A stretch of 11,278 nucleotides of DNA from Candidatus Poribacteria bacterium (GTDB lineage: Bacteria > Poribacteria > WGA-4E > WGA-3G): the NCBI GenBank assembly GCA_028818995.1, contig JAPPMR010000500.1:1-11278 (forward strand), written 5' to 3'. The translations under genes were made by a program, and so were the position numbers. The stretch's first letter is position 1; each line of letters opens with the position of its first letter. The notes under the pieces were generated by a model. It saw only the letters and a program-made list of their open reading frames with translations. It was not told where the DNA came from and searched no databases. Below are positions 1-6,909 of the stretch, one piece after another.

Positions 1-1012
1 CGGCATCCCAACCGTTTTGATCTGTGGATATATCCTCAATAAGCGCTTGCAAAGTGAGTTTTAAATCACCCACAACACCTATTTCACACGGATATTCACG
101 TCCAATTTCATTTTCATCTTCGTCAATTTGGATGAAAGGCTGCGGCAATTTCATGCTCCAGCTACGGGTATCAATGGATGTAAACCGAGGTCCAATACCG
201 ATTAGACAGTCAGCATGTTTGAGTGCTTCTTGTCCCAAAAAGCCGTAGCAAATTTGCAGCGCTAACGGATGGTCTTCCGACAAAGCACCTTTCGCACAAC
301 GGGAAACAATAACAGGAGCATTCAATTTTTCTGCAAGTAGTCTTAATTCGTTTCTGGCATTAGCATGAATCACGGTTGAACCAGCAAAAATCAGAGGCAA
401 TTTCGCATTGCGAATCTTATCAACTGCGGCACTTAGCACCGAGTCATCTGGTGGAGGTAAATCTTCACGTTCAACGCGGGACGGAATTTGGATTTCACTG
501 TCTCCAGTGGTCACATCCATCGGGAATTCCAATACCGTGGGTCCCGGTCTGCCGTTTCTCATTGCTCTAAAGGCGTTTTCAACTACAATCGGAATCTCGG
601 AGACAGTATGGGCAATAGCACAATACTTTGTAATTGGCTCAAAAAACCGCATCTGATCCAAACCGTGAAACATCTTACTCGGATGTCTACTATAGGAATC
701 GGAATGACTCTGGCCGGTTATCAATAACACGGGAACACAATCAGTGAATGCCTCCAAAATTCCCGTAGAAGCATTGCTGGCACCCGGGCCTGGCACAGTG
801 ACGGCAACACCGACTTCTCCAGTTGCACGGGCAAATCCGTCTGCCATTTGCGTTGCAGCATACTCATGCCGAACAAGGTAATGATTGATTGCCCCAGCTC
901 CTCTGCGAAGCAGTGAATCATAGATATGAATATTTTGCGTGCCGGGCATTCCGAAAACTGCCGAAACACCTTGCGCTTTCAAACATTCAATCAGAATATC
1001 GCCGCCGTTCAC
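1..1012 (-). CDS. Thiamine pyrophosphate-dependent enzyme, acetolactate synthase-like (C-terminus beyond window)
   Basis: The reading frame stays open from a GTG at 1012 to the left edge (337 full codons). The N-terminal TPP-enzyme domain is clear: FGMPGT (about residues 20-25), VRHEYAA with the probable catalytic Glu50 that activates the TPP cofactor, ADGFARATGEVGV (57-69) and the PGPGASN turn (74-80). It continues with PITKY and GRPGPTVLEFPMDV, which lead into the central TPP-enzyme domain. The C-terminal TPP/Mg-binding domain (GDG...NN motif) should lie outside the window, since family members are about 540-580 residues. Relatives include acetolactate synthase, glyoxylate carboligase, oxalyl-CoA decarboxylase and sulfoacetaldehyde acetyltransferase; the substrate cannot be told from this half, and no ilvN or ilvC is nearby. 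GTG is chosen because an AGGAG Shine-Dalgarno sequence sits 8 bases upstream and the family N-terminus fits. It lies downstream of, and on the same strand as, the ABC ATPase and a small ORF. Confidence 0.9.
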   Translation of the reverse strand, partial: MNGGDILIECLKAQGVSAVFGMPGTQNIHIYDSLLRRGAGAINHYLVRHEYAATQMADGFARATGEVGVAVTVPGPGASNASTGILEAFTDCVPVLLITGQSHSDSYSRHPSKMFHGLDQMRFFEPITKYCAIAHTVSEIPIVVENAFRAMRNGRPGPTVLEFPMDVTTGDSEIQIPSRVEREDLPPPDDSVLSAAVDKIRNAKLPLIFAGSTVIHANARNELRLLAEKLNAPVIVSRCAKGALSEDHPLALQICYGFLGQEALKHADCLIGIGPRFTSIDTRSWSMKLPQPFIQIDEDENEIGREYPCEIGVVGDLKLTLQALIEDISTDQNGWDA

Positions 1013-1015
1013 GCT

Positions 1016-1150
1016 TTACTCTCCTTTGTGTTTTTTGAGAAAATTTTCCAACCAAGCATCCGGATCACGTCCAAGTTTTCGCAAAAACAGACAGCCTATT
1101 TTCTTAACAAAATTCGGAAGAAGATTAAATAGTCTTAGCTGCAAACTCAT
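1016..1150 (-). CDS. Possible 44-residue basic small protein, coupled to the TPP-enzyme gene
   Basis: An ATG-started frame of 44 codons fills nearly all of the gap between the ABC ATPase (19 bases upstream) and the TPP enzyme (its TAA ends 3 bases before the GTG). The product begins MSLQLRLFNLLPNFVKKIG and ends DAWLENFLKKHKGE. It has a hydrophobic/basic first half, then a GRDPDAW turn and a lysine-rich tail, and it could form amphipathic helices. I recognise no family. The Shine-Dalgarno of the TPP gene lies inside the last codons, which is the usual layout for translational coupling. No good Shine-Dalgarno precedes its own ATG; the bases just upstream are an AT-rich TATATT stretch. It may be a real small gene, or a chance frame in a leader of the TPP gene. 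Confidence 0.4.
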   Translation of the reverse strand: MSLQLRLFNLLPNFVKKIGCLFLRKLGRDPDAWLENFLKKHKGE

Positions 1151-1169
1151 AATATAGTGGGAAATCAAG

Positions 1170-2300
1170 TTAAGTCAGTAATGCTTCGCCTGTCGCCTTG
1201 TCAAACAGATGAATACGATCAGACACAAAAGAAACATAGAGATGTTGCCCAATTTCTGCTTCAAAGTTGGGCGCTGTGCGAGATTTAATAATTGTATGTG
1301 AACCCTCAGCATCTGTTCCAAGCGTTATCTCAACTATCGTTTCTGCACCAAGCGGTTCAACGCTGTACACTTCAGCCTGAAAAGCATTAGGAACAGATTG
1401 ATGGTTAACGAGGACATCCTCAGGGTGAGCCCCGAATACGAAATCCCGATCTGCATTGGCTTCACTTACCGCTTTAGCAACACGGCTATCTTGAATTGCA
1501 AACGTATTACCCTCGTTTTCACCGCCAGATAAGGTTAACTGAAGATTGCCATTATTGCTGAACATTTTACACGGGACACAGTTCATACTCGGACTACCGA
1601 TGAAACCTGCAACAAACAGATTCGCAGGATGGTTGTAAATTTCGGAGGGTGTTCCCAACTGTTGAATCCTACCAGAGTCAAGTACTGCAATACGGTCTGC
1701 CATGGACATCGCTTCCACCTGATCGTGTGTCACATAAAATGTAGTAGTTCCGAGTTCGCGTTGCCGCCACCTAATCTCAACACGCATTTCAGCACGTAGT
1801 TTCGCGTCAAGGTTAGAAATCGGTTCATCCATCAGGAATACTTGTGGACGGCGCACCATTGCCCTACCGAGTCCAACGCGCTGCGTTTCACCACCGCTTA
1901 GCTGATTTGGGGTCCGCATAAGTAAATGCTCAATGTGTAGCATCTGTGCAATATCTTTGACGCGTCGGTCAATCTCTTCAGCGGAAAGTTTTCGTGGATG
2001 TAAAGGGAACGCCATATTCTCGTAAACAGTAAGGTGCGGATAAAGAATATGGGATTGAAAGACAAATGCGACATCGCGTTCAGCAGGTGTTTTATCGTTG
2101 ACACAAACATCGTCTAAGTAGATGCCGCCTTCTTCGGGTTTGTCTAATCCGGCAATACAGCGGAGCGTTGTTGTTTTTCCCGCCCCAGTCTGACCGAGTA
2201 GCACAAAAAATTCTTCATCTTTTACATCAATCGTGATGTTGTTCAGAGCGGTAAGTTCACCGAATCGTTTTGTAACGTTTTCCAGTTTTACTGTTGCCAT
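1170..2300 (-). CDS. ABC transporter ATP-binding protein, MalK/UgpC (sugar importer) type
   Basis: This is the ATPase subunit of a carbohydrate-type ABC importer, acting on the cytoplasmic face of the membrane. At 376 residues it matches MalK/UgpC/MsmX length. Visible motifs are Walker A GQTGAGKT (36-43), Q-loop Gln82 (FVFQSH), signature LSGGE (134-138), Walker B VFLMDE (154-159), D-loop SNLD (162-165) and the H-loop His192 (VTHDQVEAMSMADRI). After GFIGSPSMN comes a C-terminal TOBE/OB-fold region (roughly 240-376), which in this class contacts regulators or stabilises the dimer. The signature reads LSGGETQRVGLGRAM where most relatives have LSGGQ.QRVALGRA; this is a mild variation and all catalytic residues are kept. 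No permease or binding-protein gene is in the window, so it may serve transporters encoded elsewhere, as MsmX does, or belong to an operon cut by the window. No Shine-Dalgarno is evident before the ATG; a strong promoter lies just upstream. Confidence 0.95.
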   Translation of the reverse strand: MATVKLENVTKRFGELTALNNITIDVKDEEFFVLLGQTGAGKTTTLRCIAGLDKPEEGGIYLDDVCVNDKTPAERDVAFVFQSHILYPHLTVYENMAFPLHPRKLSAEEIDRRVKDIAQMLHIEHLLMRTPNQLSGGETQRVGLGRAMVRRPQVFLMDEPISNLDAKLRAEMRVEIRWRQRELGTTTFYVTHDQVEAMSMADRIAVLDSGRIQQLGTPSEIYNHPANLFVAGFIGSPSMNCVPCKMFSNNGNLQLTLSGGENEGNTFAIQDSRVAKAVSEANADRDFVFGAHPEDVLVNHQSVPNAFQAEVYSVEPLGAETIVEITLGTDAEGSHTIIKSRTAPNFEAEIGQHLYVSFVSDRIHLFDKATGEALLT

Positions 2301-2332
2301 ATTCGTATTAACTTTAATTCAGATATTGCTTT

Positions 2333-2361
2333 ATTATTGCATGGTTGCAATCGGATGTCAA
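2333..2361 (-). promoter_or_regulatory. Sigma70-type promoter for the ABC ATPase gene
   Basis: On the minus strand TTGACA (2361-2356) is followed by a 17-base spacer and AATAAT (2338-2333). This is a perfect -35 box and a 5-of-6 match to the -10 box at ideal spacing. Initiation would fall near 2326, leaving a leader of about 26 bases before the ATG at 2300. It could also drive the small ORF and TPP-enzyme gene downstream. Confidence 0.7.
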
Positions 2362-2430
2362 CGGAAAGATATTGGATTTCAGAGCTATTTAGATCTTCAT
2401 ATTTAGGTAAATTTTCCGAATTCCTCTTCT

Positions 2431-2455
2431 GTAGGAGCGACCTCCTGGTCGCGAC
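2431..2455. repeat. GC-rich palindromic element (REP-like hairpin)
   Basis: Within an AT-rich spacer lies GCGACC (2437-2442), loop TCCT, GGTCGC (2447-2452). The overlapping AGGAG (2433-2437) and CTCCT (2442-2446) can pair as an alternative stem. Compact GC-rich elements of this kind often recur between genes throughout a genome; only one copy is in this window. It lies between the divergent ABC ATPase and NuoEF-type genes and has no T-run that would make it a classical terminator. The rest of the 2301-2625 spacer holds only the two promoter candidates. Confidence 0.45.
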
Positions 2456-2522
2456 TTTTCAACTAAAACAGGTAAAATGCCAAAAACTAAAAAACTTTGG
2501 GTGGTGTTAGTACACAAAAAAG

Positions 2523-2551
2523 TTGACCATAACTTTAAAATCTGATACTCT
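2523..2551 (+). promoter_or_regulatory. Candidate promoter for the NuoEF-type gene
   Basis: TTGACC (2523-2528) is a 5-of-6 match to the -35 box. The -10 is poor: TACTCT (2546-2551) at 17 bases, or GATACT (2544-2549) at 15 bases. A start near 2557 would give a leader of about 70 bases with the GGAGAG Shine-Dalgarno at 2616-2621. The poor -10 keeps confidence low. Confidence 0.35.
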
Positions 2552-2625
2552 ATTACAGACTCAATTTCTATGAATGATGTTTGCTTTGTCTGATCAGATA
2601 TTTACCAATGCAATTGGAGAGATAG

Positions 2626-4254
2626 ATGCCAACGAATGCAGAATTGATTGCAGACTGGCGTGACGCGCCCGCGCCATTGCTCAGCATATTACACGCGTTC
2701 CATGACAGGGATGGATTTATATCGGAAACATCTCTCCGTGATATTGCAATCGGATTTCGAATTCCACTTGCAGAACTTTTCGGCACCTTAACCTTTTATC
2801 ACCATTTTGCACGTGAGGCACCAGGACAAAGTGCTCCGCGCGTTTGTACCGGACCTGTTTGTCGGTTGCAGGGTGGATTAGAAATCCTTGAAGCACTTAT
2901 AACCGAAGGGGCAACAGCAATGCCCTGCGCTGGAAGATGTGATGATTGTGTCCCCGTTCTAAAAGGGCATCAAGTACTCATAGGAAAACAGGCAGACATG
3001 CTTTCTGTTCAACCTACCCCTTTACCGCCACCATATCCAGGTGATGGTGAAGAATGTATCTTCGCAGAGATTCGCGAACCAAACAGCAGGACACTTGCAG
3101 GCTACCAACGCACTGGTGGCTATGAAGGATTAAGACATGTAGTGACATCCCTTACTCCTGAAGGGGTTATTGATATACTAAAGGAGAGTCAACTTGCTGG
3201 TAGAGGTGGTGCTGGATTCCCCACAGGCATGAAGTGGGAATCGGTGCTGAATGCCCCCGGTGATCCGAAAACGATTGTCTGCAATGCAGACGAAGGCGAA
3301 CCGGGATGTTTTAAGGATCGCGTTATTCTTGATTATGCACCACATTCGATAATTGAAGGCATGACACTTGCCGCTTACGCAACGGGAGCGACGCGAGGCT
3401 TTATCTACCTTCGATATGAATATCCAGAAACTTTAAAAATACTTGAACAGGCACTTGCAGAAGCTGAAGCCGAAGGGTTAATAGGTGATGAGATTTTAGG
3501 AAAACAATTTAGCTTTCATATCTATATTCGTCGTGGTGCGGGTGCTTACGTCTGTGGTGAAGAAGGTTCGTTGTTGAACAGTTTGGAAGGAAAACATCCT
3601 TTTCCGAGAAACCGACCACCTTACCCTGTGACACACGGCTTTGAAAACCTACCTACCGTCGTTAACAATGTAGAAACACTTGCCGCCGCTACGCAGATTT
3701 TACGACACGGTGCAGAATGGTATAAAAACCTGAGTTACGACAAAAATCTGGCAGGCACAAAAATCATCAGTCTCTCAGGTGACATACAAAGACCTGGGAA
3801 TTACGAGGTGCCGTTTGGACTTCCACTAAAGACACTGCTTTACGAATGGGCGGGTGGTCCGTTAGAAGGACACTCAATTCAAGCGATTACATCTGCGGGG
3901 TTATCAGGTGGGTTTATCGGTGAAAAAGACCTTGACATCACTATTGACGAACCGAGTTTTCAAAAGGTCGGCGCGATGCTGGGTGCAGCAGGTATTATGG
4001 TATTTGATGACACACGAGATATGCTTGATGTAGCACACAACGCAATGGAATTTTTCGCTGAAGAATCTTGTGGAAAGTGTTTCCCGTGTCGAATCGGAAC
4101 GCATCGTCTCACGGAATTATTGTCTGAACCGTTGAACGAGAAATCAAAAGATCTGATTACGGAAATTGGAGCAGTGATGAAGGCAACAAGTGCTTGTGGA
4201 CTTGGCACCGCTGCACCCAATATTACAGAGACTTTGATGCGAATAAATCCGTAA
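2626..4254 (+). CDS. Fused NuoE/NuoF-type NADH dehydrogenase/diaphorase flavoprotein (HoxF or formate dehydrogenase beta-like)
   Basis: This soluble NAD(P)H-oxidising or NAD-reducing module would pass electrons between FMN/NAD and Fe-S clusters. Residues 1 to about 130 form a NuoE-like 2Fe-2S thioredoxin domain with ligands Cys74, Cys79, Cys101 and Cys105. The NuoF part follows: LAGRGGAGFPTGMKW (190-204) and CNADEGEPG (219-227) for FMN/NADH, GAGAYVCGEEGSLLNSLEG (304-322), an SLBB-like segment (about 375-440), and the 4Fe-4S site SCGKCFPC (Cys482, 485, 488) with Cys524 in SACGLG. All expected ligands are present. The 542 residues resemble HoxF or the beta subunit of NAD-dependent formate dehydrogenases rather than separate complex I subunits. 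Only 21 residues separate the two cysteine pairs of the NuoE domain; about 35 is usual in NuoE, so a loop is shortened. No catalytic partner is encoded nearby. GGAGAG lies 4 bases before the ATG. Confidence 0.94.
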   Translation: MPTNAELIADWRDAPAPLLSILHAFHDRDGFISETSLRDIAIGFRIPLAELFGTLTFYHHFAREAPGQSAPRVCTGPVCRLQGGLEILEALITEGATAMPCAGRCDDCVPVLKGHQVLIGKQADMLSVQPTPLPPPYPGDGEECIFAEIREPNSRTLAGYQRTGGYEGLRHVVTSLTPEGVIDILKESQLAGRGGAGFPTGMKWESVLNAPGDPKTIVCNADEGEPGCFKDRVILDYAPHSIIEGMTLAAYATGATRGFIYLRYEYPETLKILEQALAEAEAEGLIGDEILGKQFSFHIYIRRGAGAYVCGEEGSLLNSLEGKHPFPRNRPPYPVTHGFENLPTVVNNVETLAAATQILRHGAEWYKNLSYDKNLAGTKIISLSGDIQRPGNYEVPFGLPLKTLLYEWAGGPLEGHSIQAITSAGLSGGFIGEKDLDITIDEPSFQKVGAMLGAAGIMVFDDTRDMLDVAHNAMEFFAEESCGKCFPCRIGTHRLTELLSEPLNEKSKDLITEIGAVMKATSACGLGTAAPNITETLMRINP

Positions 4255-4320
4255 ATTGAAGCCGGTATATGACAGGTTGGACAGGATTTCTACTATGATC
4301 ACATTTTCTGGCATGTTCTA

Positions 4321-5499
4321 ATGTGGACACGAGGATTTATTTCGCTCTGTCTCATCGTGTTTGTGATCGGCTTGATTACTGGACCAGTACATCTGTTCTT
4401 TCCGGTATATGCCGAATCGGTTTTAGGAGAAAACCCTTTTTTCGCAGGGTTATTGCGTGCCATACCTATCGGTCTGGGAGGAATCACAGCACTTATTGGT
4501 GGAACACTAAGTGACCGATTTGGACGAAAACCGACACTGTTAATTGGGGTGACCGGTGCTGTTGTAATAGGAGGACTTTTTACTACACAGATACCTTTGT
4601 TTATTTGGGGAATCCTATGCTACGAAGGCATTGCTTCTGGATTCAAAACAGCAGGAGGACAATCGTATCTCATCAGTTCGGTGTCACCAAAGCAATTAGG
4701 AATGGCAACAGGACTATACTTTATAAGTAGTACTGTCGGAAGTGCTGTTGGAAACGCTATCGCTGGCGAGATAATTGATAGAATCAACTTTAGAACCTTC
4801 GGAACTGGAGCAGTCCTTCTGTCGGGTTTGCTGTTTATTGGCGCGTGTCTCTTTTTACCTCGTCTCAAACAAAATGTTGGCAACAGTCAACAGAAACGAG
4901 ACGGAATTTGGAAATCAACCTTAAACATCGGAAAGTATACCAACTTATGGCGTAGATCGGAAATTAAAATGTTGATCGGTCTGCGCGTTTTCCCAACCTA
5001 CTATTGGGGATCAGTCAACCTGTTGATGCCGATCCTAATATTTCGTATCGCGGGGGATAAAGCAACTGGATATTACGGTGCTGTCAGCTTACTATTTGCT
5101 TTTGCCTGTCAATTGGCTACCGGAAAAATATGTGATGCAGTCGGTCATCGTATCCCTGCTTTAGTAGCAAATGTAGTCGTTACAATTCTCGCTTTTGGAT
5201 TGGCATTCTTTCATAACTCGTTAGTTGGCTTGGAAATCTTTGGGATACTCGGTGCGGGGGCTGCATGGGCACTTTCAACCACAATCCCGCGGTTTATCAA
5301 CGAATTTACTAATCCCGACGAGAAGGGACACGGGGTTGGGATAACACATTTAGCATGGAGCACCGGATTTCTTCTCGGTTACGTCGCAAGTGGATTTTTA
5401 ATTAACATTTCTGTTTATGTACCATTTATTGTCGCAGGATTTTTCCTGATTTGTTCAACAAGTATAGCCTATAAACTTTGGCACACTTATATAATGTAA
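4321..5499 (+). CDS. Major facilitator superfamily transporter
   Basis: This is a secondary transporter of the inner membrane, 392 residues with about 12 hydrophobic segments: six before and six after a charged central loop (about residues 180-220, containing NSQQKRDG and WRRSE). The MFS motif A is exact between helices 2 and 3: GGTLSDRFGRKP (60-71). A weaker copy, GKICDAVGHRIPA, sits at the matching place in the second half. Helix 1 begins only about five residues from the start. The frame is open back to 4273 but has no ATG, GTG or TTG before 4321, and no Shine-Dalgarno is visible, so the start is the only standard one yet looks tight. A possible TATGAT -10 element (4294-4299) lies upstream. 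The gene follows the NuoEF-type gene by 66 bases and precedes the beta-sandwich gene by 13. The substrate is unknown; the drug/sugar-efflux type is as likely as any. Confidence 0.9.
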   Translation: MWTRGFISLCLIVFVIGLITGPVHLFFPVYAESVLGENPFFAGLLRAIPIGLGGITALIGGTLSDRFGRKPTLLIGVTGAVVIGGLFTTQIPLFIWGILCYEGIASGFKTAGGQSYLISSVSPKQLGMATGLYFISSTVGSAVGNAIAGEIIDRINFRTFGTGAVLLSGLLFIGACLFLPRLKQNVGNSQQKRDGIWKSTLNIGKYTNLWRRSEIKMLIGLRVFPTYYWGSVNLLMPILIFRIAGDKATGYYGAVSLLFAFACQLATGKICDAVGHRIPALVANVVVTILAFGLAFFHNSLVGLEIFGILGAGAAWALSTTIPRFINEFTNPDEKGHGVGITHLAWSTGFLLGYVASGFLINISVYVPFIVAGFFLICSTSIAYKLWHTYIM

Positions 5500-5512
5500 G
5501 GAAGGAACACCT

Positions 5513-6040
5513 ATGATTATTGCTGAACTCGATTTAGAAAATGCTGAACATCTTGAACTCACAAATGCACAATGGCGTTTTGCCGAAGGACTTGTCCCCG
5601 GTGAACCGAATGGTGGTTTAGTTGACCAGATGCCTGAAACACCAGCACGCTTGGCAGATTATGATGATTCTGGTTGGGCAATTTGTGAAAATATTCAAGA
5701 AATCGTTTTAACAGGTCTCTGTTTCGGTTGGTATCGAATTACTGTCACTATTCCTGAAGAAGTTGATGGAAAATCCGTTGCTGGTTCAAAGGTTTGGTTT
5801 CATACCTGTATTGACGACTACGGTGAAGTTTGGGTTAATGGTGAAATTGACTTAGCTTTTGGAGAATCTGGACGCGGCGCTGCTTCAGGTTTCAATACGC
5901 CACAACGCGTTGTTGTATCCGAAAGTGCTGAACCAGGGACTAAACATGTCATCGCATGTTTGGCTATCAACGGACCTCTTGCAAGACCGGGAGGCGGTAT
6001 TTTTCTCCGTTTCGCGAAGCTTGAATTTGAAAATGAATAA
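5513..6040 (+). CDS. Small galactose-binding-like (GH2 sugar-binding-type) beta-sandwich protein
   Basis: The product is a 175-residue protein without signal peptide or membrane segment, so it is probably cytoplasmic. The pattern is that of jelly-roll domains found at the N-terminus of family 2 glycoside hydrolases: ADYDDSGWA (48-56), GWYRITVTIP (72-81), VWFHTCIDDYGEVWVNG (94-110), GFNTPQRVVV (126-135) and HVIACLAINGP (145-155). The strand-turn-strand 'exposed aromatic, D-D-Y-G-x-x-W-V-N-G' is typical. In known proteins this domain accompanies a catalytic or sugar-lactone-hydrolase domain; here it stands alone. It could bind a carbohydrate or act with a partner protein; no enzymatic residues can be assigned. 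The ATG at 5513 follows an AAGGAAGG Shine-Dalgarno, and the gene is 13 bases after the transporter, so the two are almost surely co-transcribed and may share a substrate. Confidence 0.7.
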   Translation: MIIAELDLENAEHLELTNAQWRFAEGLVPGEPNGGLVDQMPETPARLADYDDSGWAICENIQEIVLTGLCFGWYRITVTIPEEVDGKSVAGSKVWFHTCIDDYGEVWVNGEIDLAFGESGRGAASGFNTPQRVVVSESAEPGTKHVIACLAINGPLARPGGGIFLRFAKLEFENE

Positions 6041-6052
6041 CCCGTCTAATCT

Positions 6053-6083
6053 TTGTGGGGACGGCTTTTTGCTGTCCCCATAA
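6053..6083. other. Strong hairpin between the beta-sandwich gene and queC
   Basis: TGGGGACGGC (6056-6065), loop TTTTT, GCTGTCCCCA (6071-6080) forms a 10-pair stem with one G-U. The stem can extend through 6053-6055 with 6081-6083. No T-run follows on either strand, so a classical intrinsic terminator is not supported. It could protect or end the upstream message, or cover the start region of queC. Confidence 0.5.
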
Positions 6084-6094
6084 TACATAATAAA

Positions 6095-6823
6095 TTGTCT
6101 ACAAAAACAACACATCTCAACAACTCTCAAGATACACCAAAAGCAGTCGTTCTTCTGAGCGGTGGGTTAGATTCAACTACGACATTAGCGATCGCTCTTG
6201 ACGAGGGTTATGATTGCTATGTGATGAGTTTTCGGTATGGTCAACGCAATGAAGCGGAACTACAATGCGCACAAAACATCGCTAAGTCACTTGGCGCAAA
6301 ACAACACACCATTATTGATATTGACCTGCGTATCTTCGGTGCATCGGCATTAACAGCAGATATTGAAGTGCCCAAAGGTAGATTAGAAACTGAAATGGGT
6401 GGGAGCATACCAATTACTTATGTTCCTGCCCGGAACACTATATTTCTTTCTTACGCGCTCGCTTGGGCAGAGGTGCTTACTGCGGAAACCATTTTTATTG
6501 GCGCGAATACTATTGACTATAGCGGATATCCAGATTGTCGTCCGGAGTATATTAGTGCCTATCAAAAAATGGCAAACCTCGCAACACAAGCTGGTGTGGA
6601 AGGTCCAACAAAACTGACAATCCGTGCCCCACTTATTGAAAAAACAAAAGCAGAAATAATCCAAATTGGAACAGTGCTTGGTGTTGATTATAGTCTTACA
6701 CTGAGTTGTTATGATCCAGATATGGATTCCAGAGCGTGTGGCGAATGCGATAGTTGTGTGCTCCGCAAAAAAGGTTTTGAAGACGCAGGTATTCCTGATC
6801 CAACGCGTTACCGCTATATGTGA
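6095..6823 (+). CDS. queC: 7-cyano-7-deazaguanine synthase QueC
   Basis: QueC converts 7-carboxy-7-deazaguanine and ammonia to preQ0 with ATP, in the pathway to queuosine-modified tRNA. The PP-loop ATP-pyrophosphatase motif SGGLDSTT (residues 22-29) is at the N-terminus. [17 protein letters not shown] is typical of the family, and the zinc site comprises Cys205, Cys215, Cys218 and Cys221 ([19 protein letters not shown]). Length and motifs are complete. The start is uncertain: there is no ATG or GTG before the PP-loop. The choices are TTG at 6095 (242 residues, used here) or TTG at 6053 (256 residues), whose first codons lie within a strong hairpin; neither has a Shine-Dalgarno. The family normally begins only a few residues before the PP-loop, so even the shorter form carries about 14 extra residues. 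No queD, queE or queF is in the window. Confidence 0.93.
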   Translation: MSTKTTHLNNSQDTPKAVVLLSGGLDSTTTLAIALDEGYDCYVMSFRYGQRNEAELQCAQNIAKSLGAKQHTIIDIDLRIFGASALTADIEVPKGRLETEMGGSIPITYVPARNTIFLSYALAWAEVLTAETIFIGANTIDYSGYPDCRPEYISAYQKMANLATQAGVEGPTKLTIRAPLIEKTKAEIIQIGTVLGVDYSLTLSCYDPDMDSRACGECDSCVLRKKGFEDAGIPDPTRYRYM

Positions 6824-6873
6824 TGTTATAGTGCCTCCGTAAGTGCGATTGATGTCTGATAATTTCTTTATCC

Positions 6874-6903
6874 TTGATATCTGTTAACAACTTGTTGTAT
6901 AAT
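6874..6903 (+). promoter_or_regulatory. Sigma70-type promoter giving a leaderless transcript of the Rpn-type gene
   Basis: TTGATA (6874-6879), 18-base spacer, TATAAT (6898-6903). The -10 box is perfect and ends 6 bases before the ATG at 6910, so transcription should begin at or within a base or two of the start codon. No Shine-Dalgarno is present, which agrees with a leaderless message. This decides the start at 6910 rather than the in-frame TTG at 6874, which is part of the promoter. Confidence 0.65.
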
Positions 6904-6909
6904 GTTTCT

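Noticed and set aside
24..969. Several short open frames on both strands inside the left-edge region
   Set aside because: All overlap the minus-strand TPP-enzyme frame, which has unmistakable family motifs; the others are shadows.
926..1157. Two plus-strand frames of about 70 codons
   Set aside because: They cover the TPP enzyme start and the small minus-strand ORF, have no Shine-Dalgarno and show no recognisable motif.
1139..1170. TATATT stretch as a promoter for the small ORF or TPP enzyme
   Set aside because: No acceptable -35 box lies 16-18 bases upstream, and the predicted start would fall inside the small ORF.
6053..6083. Intrinsic terminator
   Set aside because: The stem is strong but no T-run follows it on either strand; it is kept only as a hairpin.
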